Assembly: GCA_030913385.1 (NCBI GenBank)
Contig: CP133159.1
Span: 1,634,584-1,698,583 of the forward strand
Origin: Cytophagaceae bacterium ABcell3
GTDB taxonomy: Bacteria; Bacteroidota; Bacteroidia; Cytophagales; Cytophagaceae
Reading direction: 5' to 3'
DNA: 64,000 bases
The first letter of the stretch is position 1; each line of letters opens with the position of its first letter. Of this stretch, positions 19,180 through 29,100 are shown one piece after another. The notes beneath the pieces are model-generated. The model had not been told where the DNA came from. It did no database searches and saw nothing but the letters and a program-made list of their open reading frames with translations. The position numbers and the translations under genes are program-made.

Positions 19180-19740
19180 ATGAATATCAAACAATTATTA
19201 CTCATTGGAATTTTGGTGGTCATAGGTTTTTCATGTAGGGGGCCAGAAGGCCCTCCAGGACCCAGGGGGCCAGAAGGGCCGGAAGGGCCGGGTGCTTTAA
19301 TGTGGGAAACAAACCCTTTTGATTTTAGGTTGAGGCATGGAGAATATCAATATTTTTGGCCATTGCCTTATCAGGATGTAGATTTTTATGATGAAGATAT
19401 GTTTTTAGCATATGCCTTGGTAGGCTTTAATCACTATAATGAACCGGAATGGGAGCCTTTGCCTATGACTGTGCTTGGAAGTGAGGGCGTCGCAAATTAT
19501 ACTTTTGCAGCTTCATTAGAAGAGATTCGCTTTATTATGACGGCCACAAATGATAACTTCTTTACGGACCCTAACCTGACAGATGACTGGGTAATGAGAA
19601 TTGTAATGATTCCAGCTTGGTGGGGAGATGATTGGCGTAAGGGACCCGATTGGAACAGTTATGAAAATGTGAAAGAAACATTTAATCTTCCAGATTTACC
19701 GGCTCCAAAGGTAGAGCCAAGGGACAGAAAGCTTCCATAG
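19180..19740 (+). CDS. Small lipoprotein with collagen-like repeat
   Basis: From the ATG at 19180 the product is 186 residues: a lipoprotein signal with Cys19 (VVIGFSC), then six or seven Gly-Pro-X triplets (GPEGPPGPRGPEGPEGPG), then an acidic, aromatic-rich globular part with no motif I know. Similar short collagen-like lipoproteins are common in Bacteroidota and are often wrongly named after enzymes. The collagen segment may act as a stalk holding the C-terminal part off the membrane; this is inference. An in-frame TTG nine codons upstream is a poorer start. The gene stands alone, with its own terminator. Confidence 0.8.
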   Translation: MNIKQLLLIGILVVIGFSCRGPEGPPGPRGPEGPEGPGALMWETNPFDFRLRHGEYQYFWPLPYQDVDFYDEDMFLAYALVGFNHYNEPEWEPLPMTVLGSEGVANYTFAASLEEIRFIMTATNDNFFTDPNLTDDWVMRIVMIPAWWGDDWRKGPDWNSYENVKETFNLPDLPAPKVEPRDRKLP

Positions 19741-19772
19741 AAAAGAGGCGGCCTATTTTGGCTGCCTCTTTA
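19741..19772 (+). terminator. Terminator after the collagen-like lipoprotein
   Basis: AAAGAGGCGGC and GCTGCCTCTTT form an 11-base stem with one mismatch, ending in a short T run. Confidence 0.7.
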
Positions 19773-19829
19773 ACCTGGATTATGCATTAGATTTCGTAAT
19801 TGAAAGTTCTAGTGCATATTTCAGGTTAA
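19770..19829. repeat. Short palindromic MITE-like element, copy 1
   Basis: Imperfect terminal inverted repeats of about 22 bases (AACCTGGATTATGCATTAGA against TCTAGTGCATATTTCAGGTT) enclose about 15 bases. The same ends recur at 35479-35652 with a longer interior. Both copies lie directly downstream of a gene end. Confidence 0.65.
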
Positions 19830-19907
19830 ATTACATACCCAACAGAACATCGGAGGTATTAATAAGGTTATAGCTATGATTTTCGTTAACACTTAGGTCC
19901 AGCTTGC

Positions 19908-19938
19908 TTTGTGGCCGTTGTTTTATTACTTATATTTG
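19908..19938 (+). promoter_or_regulatory. Promoter for tatA-gatA-lytic transglycosylase
   Basis: TTTG at 19908-19911, a 19-base spacer and TATATTTG at 19931-19938 match the Bacteroidota promoter consensus exactly. The -7 box is 19 bases upstream of the tatA ATG, so the leader is very short. Confidence 0.75.
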
Positions 19939-19957
19939 CATATTAAATCTATCTATT

Positions 19958-20161
19958 ATGACACAATCTGTTTTAGCCCTTCTAGGCCCACTGGGTCTCA
20001 ATGAAATGATCGTAATCTTACTGATCGTGGTGCTTCTCTTTGGTGCAAAGAAAATACCTGAACTTGCAAAAGGTCTTGGAAGAGGAATTAAAGAGTTCAA
20101 AGATGCTTCCAAAGACATTAAGGATGAAATTGAAAATAGTGTAAAGGACGAAAAGAAATAA
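19958..20161 (+). CDS. tatA: Sec-independent translocase TatA/E-type subunit
   Basis: The 67-residue product has one N-terminal membrane helix ([19 protein letters not shown]), the [21 protein letters not shown] amphipathic helix that defines TatA/E, and a charged tail. TatA assembles the pore for folded, twin-arginine-tagged proteins in the inner membrane. I chose the ATG at 19958; longer in-frame starts add unrelated residues before the conserved part. It is three bases upstream of gatA, an arrangement linking the two by operon only. tatC is not in the window. Confidence 0.92.
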   Translation: MTQSVLALLGPLGLNEMIVILLIVVLLFGAKKIPELAKGLGRGIKEFKDASKDIKDEIENSVKDEKK

Positions 20162-20164
20162 ACA

Positions 20165-21595
20165 TTGAAATCTTACAGAACGCTCAGGGAGATTAGGGAA
20201 GATATAGACACTGGGAAACTTTCCTGCAGGCAACTGACCCAGTACTATTTGGACAATATTAAGGCAAACCAAGACCTGAATGCTTTTCTTGAAGTCTATG
20301 AAGAAGAAGCTTTGGCAAAAGCGGATGAGGTTGACGCCAAAATTAAAGCTGGTACAGCCGGAAAACTGGCAGGCATGGTTATAGGCCTCAAAGATGTCTT
20401 GTGCCATAAAGACCACAAGCTCCAAGCTGCCAGTAAAATACTTGATGGTTTTGTCTCTCAGTTCAATGGTACAGCGGTTCAACGGATTATCGATGAGGAT
20501 GCTATTATCATAGGCCGTCAAAATTGTGACGAATTTGCCATGGGATCTTCAACGGAAAATTCATCTTTTGGACCAACATTAAATGCTGCCGATAAAAACC
20601 GTGTTCCTGGTGGATCTTCTGGTGGCTCCGCTGTAGCTGTACAGGCCGAGATGTGTTTTGTTTCTCTTGGTTCTGATACAGGAGGTTCTGTAAGACAGCC
20701 AGCCGCTTTTTGTGGCGTTGTTGGCTTGAAGCCTACTTACTCTAGGATTTCTCGTTACGGTCTTATCGCCTATGCTTCATCATTTGATTGTATAGGTGTG
20801 TTTTCTAAAAGTATTGAAGATTCGGCTTTGGTATTAGAAACTATTGCTGGTCCTGATGATTACGACAGTACTGTATCGTTTAGAGAAGTTCCTAAGTATT
20901 CTCAAAAGTTAGCGCTGGACAGGAAAGTTAAGGTTGGTTACCTTAAAGCTTCAGTGGAAAGTGAAGGCGTGAGTCCTGAAATCAGAGAAAAAACTTCTAA
21001 AACCTTAGAACAACTAAAAAAGGATGGTCATACAGTTGAGGCTGTGGACTTTCCGTTGCTTGATTATTTTCTTCCTGCATACTATATTTTAACAACTGCC
21101 GAGGCAAGTTCTAACCTTTCTCGCTTTGATGGCGTTAAATATGGATACAGGAGTCCTGATGCGACCAACCTTGAGACCATGTATAAAAAGTCTAGGTCAG
21201 AGGGTTTTGGAAATGAAGTTAAACGCAGGATCATGTTAGGTACTTTTGTGCTTAGTGCCGGTTTTTATGATGCCTATTATACAAAAGCTCAAAAAGTAAG
21301 AAGGCTTATTCAGGAAGAAACTGAAAAAATTCTTAAAGAATATGACTTCTTAGTTATACCTGCAAGCCCTACTACAGCGTTTAAGTTGGGAGAGAACACA
21401 GAAGACCCTCTTGCAATGTACCTGGCAGATGTTTTTACAGTACAGGCAAACCTTACAGGAATTCCAGGCGTATCATTCCCTGTGGGCAATGACAGTAATG
21501 GACTTCCAATTGGACTGCAAGTATTGACGAAATGGTTTGGTGAACAGGAATTGCTGGCGTTTAGTAAATACTTATCCGACAAGCAAAAACTATGA
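20165..21595 (+). CDS. gatA: Asp-tRNA(Asn)/Glu-tRNA(Gln) amidotransferase subunit A
   Basis: GatA is the amidase subunit that frees ammonia from glutamine to convert Glu-tRNA(Gln) or Asp-tRNA(Asn). The amidase-signature triad is visible: Lys76 in GLKDVLCHKDH, the Ser cluster GGSSGGS (149-155) and the nucleophile Ser175 in GSDTGGSVRQPAAFCG. Length (476) is normal. The start appears to be TTG at 20165, three bases after tatA; no ATG fits without losing conserved N-terminal residues. It overlaps the next gene by four bases (ATGA). Confidence 0.93.
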   Translation: MKSYRTLREIREDIDTGKLSCRQLTQYYLDNIKANQDLNAFLEVYEEEALAKADEVDAKIKAGTAGKLAGMVIGLKDVLCHKDHKLQAASKILDGFVSQFNGTAVQRIIDEDAIIIGRQNCDEFAMGSSTENSSFGPTLNAADKNRVPGGSSGGSAVAVQAEMCFVSLGSDTGGSVRQPAAFCGVVGLKPTYSRISRYGLIAYASSFDCIGVFSKSIEDSALVLETIAGPDDYDSTVSFREVPKYSQKLALDRKVKVGYLKASVESEGVSPEIREKTSKTLEQLKKDGHTVEAVDFPLLDYFLPAYYILTTAEASSNLSRFDGVKYGYRSPDATNLETMYKKSRSEGFGNEVKRRIMLGTFVLSAGFYDAYYTKAQKVRRLIQEETEKILKEYDFLVIPASPTTAFKLGENTEDPLAMYLADVFTVQANLTGIPGVSFPVGNDSNGLPIGLQVLTKWFGEQELLAFSKYLSDKQKL

Positions 21596-22950
21596 AAATA
21601 AAGCAAATAGTACCCGGGTTTATGATGATGATGGCTGCTTTTACACAGCCATTATTTGTAAGTAATGCTATAGCTCAATCAGAGCAGGAACCTGAGTACT
21701 TTGCAGTGTGGGAAGATGAAGTGCCTGTGGTTTCTGATGAACTGATAATCGACAGGTTGGGGTGTCTTGAAAAAGATATTAAACTTACCTATAATGATAA
21801 GATCCGTAGCTTTATAGACTACTTTACTATCCGTAACAGGAACTACATGGTGGAAATGGAGAGGCGCAAAAACCTTTACTTCCCTATTTTTGAGGAATAC
21901 CTCGAAAAGCATGAAATGCCTGATGAACTAAAATACTTGGCTATTGTGGAGTCAGGTCTTAACCCCAAGGCCATTTCCAGGGCTGGGGCGGGTGGATTGT
22001 GGCAGTTTATGCCTACTACCGGCAAACATTACAAACTTAAGCAGGATGCTTTTATAGACGAGCGTTTTGATCCTTACAAAGCTACTGAAGCAGCTTGTGT
22101 ATACCTTAAAGATCTTTACCGTATTTTCGGTGACTGGGAGCTTGCTTTAGCTTCTTACAATTGTGGGCCAGGTAATGTCAGAAGGGCTATCAGGAGGTCT
22201 GGATACAAAGATACTTTTTGGGGAATATATAATTTCCTTCCTAAAGAAACCAGAGGGTATGTACCTCAATTTGTAGCTGTAACTTATGCGATGAACCATT
22301 TAAAGGATCATAACATTTTTGCAGATTCTTTAGAATACCCTATGTATTATGATACACTTTTGGTTTCTAAAACCATAGATGTAGAAGTGTTGGCAGAGCA
22401 GTTAGATGTTTGTCCTGAGGATATTTTAAAGTTAAACCCTTCAATTAAAAGAAATATCATTCCTGAAGAATGGAACCTTGTTTTGCGTATCCCTGCAGAC
22501 AGAATGGACTTTCTGGCAGAGAACAGGGAGGTGATTATGGGTTCGTCCGTAGTGAAGGATATGAAGAAGATTCAGCTGGCTATTGCTGCTGAACAAGCTG
22601 CAGCTATGCCTACAAAAAGGGTTTATACGGTTAGGCCTGGTGATAACTTGGGTAAAATTGCCATGCAGTATAAAGTTTCTGTGGCTGACTTGAAAAGATG
22701 GAACAATATTAAATCAACAACAATTTACTCTGGACAGAAGTTGACCGTGTATTCAAATAGTACTGGACAGGCTCCTACTTTGGCCTCTAACAATGGTAAA
22801 TCTGGCAAATCTCATGTGTACTTGGTGCAGCCAGGAGATACACTTTGGGCTATTTCTAGAAACAATAATATCCCAATAGAACGGTTAAAGCAGATTAATA
22901 ACCTTAAAAGCAACAACCTTAAGGTAGGTATGAAGCTGGTAATAGGATAA
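21592..22950 (+). CDS. Membrane-bound lytic murein transglycosylase D-like, LysM
   Basis: A signal peptide (to about residue 29) is followed by an SLT domain with catalytic Glu120 in YLAIVESGLNPKAISRAGAGGLWQFMPTTG and the ASYNCGPGNVRRA block. Two LysM peptidoglycan-binding repeats follow (about residues 338-385 and 405-451, YTVRPGDNLGKIA and YLVQPGDTLWAIS). It cleaves the MurNAc-GlcNAc bond to form 1,6-anhydro ends in the periplasm. At 452 residues it fits the MltD class. The start overlaps the gatA stop by four bases; a strong terminator follows. Confidence 0.93.
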   Translation: MKIKQIVPGFMMMMAAFTQPLFVSNAIAQSEQEPEYFAVWEDEVPVVSDELIIDRLGCLEKDIKLTYNDKIRSFIDYFTIRNRNYMVEMERRKNLYFPIFEEYLEKHEMPDELKYLAIVESGLNPKAISRAGAGGLWQFMPTTGKHYKLKQDAFIDERFDPYKATEAACVYLKDLYRIFGDWELALASYNCGPGNVRRAIRRSGYKDTFWGIYNFLPKETRGYVPQFVAVTYAMNHLKDHNIFADSLEYPMYYDTLLVSKTIDVEVLAEQLDVCPEDILKLNPSIKRNIIPEEWNLVLRIPADRMDFLAENREVIMGSSVVKDMKKIQLAIAAEQAAAMPTKRVYTVRPGDNLGKIAMQYKVSVADLKRWNNIKSTTIYSGQKLTVYSNSTGQAPTLASNNGKSGKSHVYLVQPGDTLWAISRNNNIPIERLKQINNLKSNNLKVGMKLVIG

Positions 22951-22971
22951 AGAATGATTGTTTTTATTTAA

Positions 22972-23004
22972 CGAGAGGCTCAAAAGGCCTCTTTTTTGTT
23001 TTTT
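22972..23004 (+). terminator. Terminator after the lytic transglycosylase gene
   Basis: GAGAGGC and GCCTCTT arms around a seven-base loop, followed by a long T tract. The roughly 290 bases from here to maeB hold no gene; TATTTTTG at 23282-23289 is a possible -7 box just before the maeB ATG but lacks a properly spaced upstream box. Confidence 0.85.
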
Positions 23005-23296
23005 TAGATACCATGGCCTTATCTTTGGCTATGAAACATACCTCTTGCGGCTTAAAACTTTTCTAAATGAAGGGCATTGGAAGTTGGGAAGAATAGTATT
23101 TTGCCGATGTCTGGGATGTTTTATGCCTTAGGTTTTGGGAATTGCTGCAGTAGAAGGCCTGTGAGATATTTAGGATTAAAATTGACAATAAATTTAGATT
23201 AATCCGTTTCTAATAGCAATTGCTTGCTTTGTTGTTTAAGAATAAGTGATAAATAAGCATTTTTTTGAAAATTAAATTAGTTATTTTTGTCCTCTT

Positions 23297-25570
23297 ATGG
23301 CTATAACAATTAGAAAAGAAGATGCCCTGAACTACCATTCACATGGGCAACCTGGTAAAATTGAAGTTGTTCCTACAAAAATCCTTAGCTCCCAAATTGA
23401 TTTGGCTTTGGCTTATTCTCCTGGTGTGGCAGAACCATGCAAGGAAATATCAGCTAATAAAGATGAAGCATATAAATATACTTCTAAAGGAAACCTTGTA
23501 GCTGTAATTTCTAATGGTACGGCTGTTTTAGGTTTAGGAAATATTGGACCTGACGCATCCAAACCTGTCATGGAGGGAAAGGGTGTTTTGTTTAAGAAGT
23601 TTGCAGGGATAGATGTTTTTGATATAGAGGTTGATTGTACAGACCCTAAAAAATTTATAGAAATAGTTAGGGCTTTGGAGCCAACTTTTGGAGGTATTAA
23701 CCTGGAAGATATTAAGGCTCCGGAGTGCTTTCTTATAGAAGAAGAACTCAAGAAACAGACCAATATCCCTGTCATGCATGACGATCAGCATGGTACGGCT
23801 ATCATATCTGCGGCGGCACTTTTAAATGCCCTTGAGTTGATCGACAAAGATATCAGTTCTGTAAAATTTGTTATTTGTGGGGCTGGGGCTGCGGCCATAT
23901 CTTGTACAAAGCTGTATATGTCTTTGGGGGTAAAAAAAGAAAACCTTATTATGGTGGACAAGGACGGCGTGATCCGTTCTGACAGACCATCTATAGACCC
24001 TACGCACGTTGCTTTTGCTACAGATAAAGATATTACCTCATTGGCAGAAGCTGTGGATGGTGCAGATGTCTTTATCGGATGCAGTACTGGCAATGTATTG
24101 ACTGCCGAAATGCTTAAAACAATGGCTTCTAACCCTATTGTTTTTGCTTTAGCAAACCCTGTGCCTGAAATTGATTATAACCTAGCCATTAGTACCCGAG
24201 ATGATGTGATCATGGCTACTGGACGTTCTGATTTTCCTAACCAGGTCAATAATGTACTAGGTTTCCCATATATTTTTAGGGGTGCTTTAGATGTAAGGGC
24301 TTCTGGTATTAATGAAGAAATGAAGCTGGCTGCTGTAAAAGCTTTGTGTGAGCTTACTAAAGAGCCAGTGCCTGATATTGTCAATAAAGCATATAGTGAC
24401 CATAAGCTTACATTTGGTAGAAACTATCTTATCCCAAAACCATTAGACCCTAGGTTAATTACCACTATTTCCCCTGCAGTAGCCAAAGCGGCTATGGAAA
24501 CAGGACTGGCAAGAACGGCCATTACGGACTGGGATGAATACCACATGGAACTGCAGAAAAGGATTGGTATTGACCAGAAACTGATGTCAAGGGTAATCAG
24601 TAGGGCTAGGCAGCATCCTAAAAGGGTGGTATTTGCCGAAGCTGATCATTACAAAATACTCAAAGCTGCACAGATTATTATTGACGAAGGTATCGGTGAG
24701 CCTATTTTATTAGGGAATAGACAGAAAATCAAAAGATTGATTGAGGAGCACAACCTTGACTTAGGGGATTGTCTGATCATGAACCCTCGTGAAGAGAAAG
24801 AAAAGATAAAGAGGTTTGGTGAGCTGCTTTATAAAAAACGTCAGCGTAAAGGGGTTACTCTATACGAAGCCCGACAAATGATGCGCCAAAGAAACTATTT
24901 TGGCTCTATGATGGTCGAAACTGGCGAAGCAGATGCGTTTATATCCGGCTTGACCAGAGATTATGCTTCTGCCATTAAACCAGCTTTACAAACTATTGGT
25001 GTTGAAAAAGGAACAGGTCGGGTTGCAGGTATGTACATTATTTTGAATAAAAACAATACCTACTTTTTCTCAGATACTACAGTAAATGAAAACCCTACGG
25101 CAGATGAGCTTTCTGAGATCGTTGGACTTACAGCACGGACAGTTCGGTTTTTCGATGTAGAGCCACGTATTGCCATGTTATCTTATTCAAACTTTGGCTC
25201 GAACAAGGGCGAGGTACCACTCAAGACAGCACTTGCTGCCGAAAAAGCAAGAGAGCGTTTCCCAGACCTCTTAATAGATGGAGATGTGCAGGCTAATATT
25301 GCGCTTAATACAAAACTTCTTAAGGAAAACTATCCTTTCAGCGTATTGGCAGAACAAGGGGCAAATACCCTAATTTTCCCTGATTTGGCATCTGGTAACA
25401 TTGCATATAAACTCCTGCAAGAAGTAGGGGGCGCCGAAGCCATTGGGCCAGTGTTGATGGGCATGCGTAAACCTGTACACATCCTTCAGTTAGGAAGCTC
25501 TGTAAGGGAAATCGTCAATATGGTGGCAATAGCTGTTGTTGAAGCTCAGTCTTACAGTTCAAAGAATTAA
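23297..25570 (+). CDS. maeB: NADP-dependent malic enzyme with C-terminal phosphotransacetylase-like domain
   Basis: This enzyme oxidatively decarboxylates malate to pyruvate with NADP reduction. The N-terminal part (to about residue 425) has YSPGVAEPCKEI, the catalytic-region VMHDDQHGTAIISAAALLNAL, and a nucleotide-binding ICGAGAAAISCTKLY. The C-terminal half (about 435-757) resembles phosphate acetyltransferase, which in MaeB is regulatory and not catalytic. The 757-residue length is that of the two-domain class. It is four bases upstream of ruvA, so co-transcribed with it. Confidence 0.95.
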   Translation: MAITIRKEDALNYHSHGQPGKIEVVPTKILSSQIDLALAYSPGVAEPCKEISANKDEAYKYTSKGNLVAVISNGTAVLGLGNIGPDASKPVMEGKGVLFKKFAGIDVFDIEVDCTDPKKFIEIVRALEPTFGGINLEDIKAPECFLIEEELKKQTNIPVMHDDQHGTAIISAAALLNALELIDKDISSVKFVICGAGAAAISCTKLYMSLGVKKENLIMVDKDGVIRSDRPSIDPTHVAFATDKDITSLAEAVDGADVFIGCSTGNVLTAEMLKTMASNPIVFALANPVPEIDYNLAISTRDDVIMATGRSDFPNQVNNVLGFPYIFRGALDVRASGINEEMKLAAVKALCELTKEPVPDIVNKAYSDHKLTFGRNYLIPKPLDPRLITTISPAVAKAAMETGLARTAITDWDEYHMELQKRIGIDQKLMSRVISRARQHPKRVVFAEADHYKILKAAQIIIDEGIGEPILLGNRQKIKRLIEEHNLDLGDCLIMNPREEKEKIKRFGELLYKKRQRKGVTLYEARQMMRQRNYFGSMMVETGEADAFISGLTRDYASAIKPALQTIGVEKGTGRVAGMYIILNKNNTYFFSDTTVNENPTADELSEIVGLTARTVRFFDVEPRIAMLSYSNFGSNKGEVPLKTALAAEKARERFPDLLIDGDVQANIALNTKLLKENYPFSVLAEQGANTLIFPDLASGNIAYKLLQEVGGAEAIGPVLMGMRKPVHILQLGSSVREIVNMVAIAVVEAQSYSSKN

Positions 25571-25574
25571 ATAA

Positions 25575-26165
25575 ATGATTGCTTTTGTTGATGGAAGGTT
25601 GGTTCAAAAAGATCCAACCTTTGTTATTATTGAAACCCACGGAATAGGTTATCAAATCAGGATATCTTTGCAAACTTATTCTTCACTTCAGGAGGGCGAA
25701 CGTTGTAAGCTGATTACCTTCCTCCACATTAAAGAAGATGCCCATACCCTATATGGTTTTTCTACAGAAAAAGAAAAAAAGGTGTTCATGGACTTAATCT
25801 CCATTTCTGGGGTAGGGCCTAACACCGCACTTACCTGTTTGTCTTCCATGAATGCCTCCGAGATTGTTCAGGCCATTGTGAATGAAGATGTTAAAACTGT
25901 TCAGAGTATCAAGGGGATAGGAGCTAAAACTGCGCAAAGGATTATCTTGGAACTAAAGGATAAAATGAAGAAGGAATTGCCTGCAGGAGAAGCCTCCCAT
26001 ATATCCGGAATCTCGCACAATACATTAAGAAATGAGGCGTTATCCGCATTGATGACTTTAGGAATAGCTAAAGGTGCTGCTGAAAAGAGCATTGATAGTA
26101 TTCTGAAAAAAGAAGGGAATATCTCTTTAGAACAATTAATTAAATACGCACTGAAATCAGCATAA
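25575..26165 (+). CDS. ruvA: Holliday junction branch-migration protein RuvA
   Basis: RuvA binds four-way junctions and loads the RuvB motor. The OB-fold N-terminus (MIAFVDGRLVQKDPTFVIIETHGIGYQIRISL) is followed by two helix-hairpin-helix motifs (LISISGVGPNTALTCLSSM and VQSIKGIGAKTAQRIILELKDKM) and the C-terminal RuvB-contact domain (from about residue 145). 196 residues is normal. It precedes sprA by 12 bases; ruvB and ruvC are not in the window. Confidence 0.96.
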   Translation: MIAFVDGRLVQKDPTFVIIETHGIGYQIRISLQTYSSLQEGERCKLITFLHIKEDAHTLYGFSTEKEKKVFMDLISISGVGPNTALTCLSSMNASEIVQAIVNEDVKTVQSIKGIGAKTAQRIILELKDKMKKELPAGEASHISGISHNTLRNEALSALMTLGIAKGAAEKSIDSILKKEGNISLEQLIKYALKSA

Positions 26166-26177
26166 TTTTTTCCGACT

Positions 26178-29100
26178 TTGTCAAAGTTCAGTAAAAATAG
26201 TTTTCTGTTTACGGGTATCTTTTGCTTAATACTTGCTGTATGGCTCTCTAATGCTAACACGGCAAGCAGCAAAATTGTTCCGTGGGATAAGGAATTAGCC
26301 CCAGCGGATACCAGTGATAAGGAAAAAGACAAAGAGAAAGAACAGCGGGAGAAGGAAAAAGAGCTAGAACGGCAAAGAAAAGAAAGCAGACGCCCTATTT
26401 ACTATGAACATGATAGGGAAGGCGACCCTTTTTCTAATGAATCTCCTGAGTCTCCCTTGCTAGGCCCTAAACCTAGTAACTTACACCTCGATGTAGAGCT
26501 TGATACTACGCTGGACAACTATATCATTCACGAGAAAGTTGGTGATGATATTGACGCCAGGCCTGACTCTGAGATGACTTTTGAGGAATATTCCCGTTAT
26601 AAAAATAGGCAAATGATGCGCCAGTACTGGAAAGATAAGAGTGCTGGTGACAAAGAGTTGGAAGACAATACCATTGGAGAAGCCAGTCTTAGGCTTCCGG
26701 CACCTGGTCTTGGGTCTATTTTTGGTAAAGACTTTGTTGAGATCAAGCCCAATGGTTATGTTACATTAGACTTTGGTGGTAGGTGGCAACGTACACAGAA
26801 CCCCGCTATGCCTATCAATATGCAGCGGATGGGAGGTTTCGAGTTTGATCAGATGATTGGTATGAACGTTGTCGGTACCATTGGAGATAAGCTTCAACTG
26901 ACGGCTAACTGGGATACCAAAGCTCAATTTGAATTTCAAAATAACCTAAAACTTGAGTTTACTGGTTATGAAGAGGACATCATTCAGAAAATTGAGGCTG
27001 GTAATGTAAGCATGCCTCTTAATACGCAGTTGATTTCTGGTTCTCAAAATCTTTTTGGTATCAAGACCAGGTTACAGTTTGGTAGGCTATCGGTGACTTC
27101 GATAGCTGCGTCTCAAAGGGGGCAGGCCGATGAAATTAGGATTGAAGGTGGGTCCCAAAGTCGCCAATTTGAGTTAAGGGCTGATAAGTATGATGAAAAC
27201 AAGCACTTTTTTATAGGACAGTTTTTCAGGAACAATTATGAACGGTCTTTAAAAACTACTCCTGTGATCATGTCTGGGGTTAAAATTACCAGACTTCAGG
27301 TTTATATCACCAACAGGACCAATGTTACTGAAAATACGAGAAACATGGTCGCCTACCTAGATTTGGGAGAAGCAAACCCACACAAAGAAACATTTAGGGA
27401 AGGTAACGGAGGGCGCCTTACACCAGCAGACAATGCTGCAAATAAGTTGTTCCGGTCAATTAGACAATATACACAGACCACGAGCCTTAGAGAAAATCTT
27501 GCCGCTTCAGGGCTGGAGGCTGGTGAGGATTTTGAGATTATTAATAACGCCAGAAGGTTAGAACCTAACCGGGAGTTTCACTACCATGAAGACCTTGGGT
27601 ATATTTCCCTTAACACGCCTCTTAGGGCTGATGAGGTTTTGGCCGTGGCTTATGAGTATACTTACAATGGTAAGAATTATAGGGTTGGACAGCTACAGGA
27701 TGAAACTCAAAACCTTAAGGATGAAGAGGTGATGATATTAAAAATGTTGAAGCCCTCTACTGTTCGACTGAACCTGCCAACTTGGGACCTGATGATGAAA
27801 AACATCTATCAGCTAGAGACAAACCAGTTGACGCGGGAAAATTTTCAAATGCGGATTATCTATAAAGACGATATCTCCGGTGCGGACAGGCCTAATATCC
27901 AAGAGGGTGCGGCAAGCAAAGCTCCTCTTTTGAGACTTTTGGGATTAGACCAGTTAAACCCTAACAATGACCCTCCGGCAGATGGTAACTTTGACTACAT
28001 TGAAGGGGTAACGGTAGACTCTAGGTATGGCCGGATTATGTTCCCTGTACTTGAACCTTTTGGGTCGAGCTTGAAGCAGCATTTTGATACAATTAATGAA
28101 TCTCACCTGGTCAATAAATATATTTTTCAGGAGCTGTATGATATGACCAGGATCGATGCGGAGCAGATAGCCAGTAAGAACAAATATTTCCTGAGCGGTC
28201 GTTACCAGTCAGCCTCTTCTAGCGAAGTCATGTTGCCTGGTATCAATATTTCACCAGGTTCAGTAATAGTTACTGCTGGTAGTTCCCCTTTGCAGGAGGG
28301 GGTAGACTATACCGTAGACTATAACATGGGCCGTTTAAAGATTATCAATGAAGGGGTGTTGGCTTCTGGAAATGAGATACGGATCCGTTTTGAAAAAGCG
28401 GATCTTGTAAATTTTCGGCAAAAATATTTTTTGGGTTCCCGTTTTGATTATAGGGTCAGCGATGATATAAATTTTGGGGCGACTATACTCCATCAAAGTG
28501 AGCGGCCTCAGGTTTCCAGGGTAGCTTTTGGAGATGAGCCTTCTGCCAATACCATTTGGGGCTTGGATGCGAATTATGCATCAGAGTCCAGGATTATCAC
28601 TAAGATAATTGATAAATTCCCATTGATACAGACCAAAGCACCTTCTTCTGTTACGGCTAGTGGGGAATTTGCGCACCTTATCCCTGGCTATTCGCGAGGG
28701 CTTAACCTAAACCAAGACGAAGGAGGTACCTCTTATATTGATGATTTTGAAGGTGCGGAAACGCCTTTTGACCTCACAAGGACTCCAACACTCAAGTGGC
28801 ACCTGGGAGCTACTCCAATGCGGTTTCCTGAAGCGAGAAGTCATGGCCTTGAATATGCGTATAAAAGAGCTCGGCTGGCGTGGTACACTGTAGACCTTTC
28901 ATTTTATACTGATAGGGGGCGGCCAGATCATATAACACAAGAAGATGTTGATAATCACTTTGTAAGACGGGTAGACCCTCAGGAGGTGGCGCCTGGGTTT
29001 CAAGAATTGCTAGGTAACATCAATGAGCCTGTCCTTGACCTCGCTTACTATCCTTCTGAGCGGGGGCCTTACAATTATAATCCAGACCTAACGTCTGATG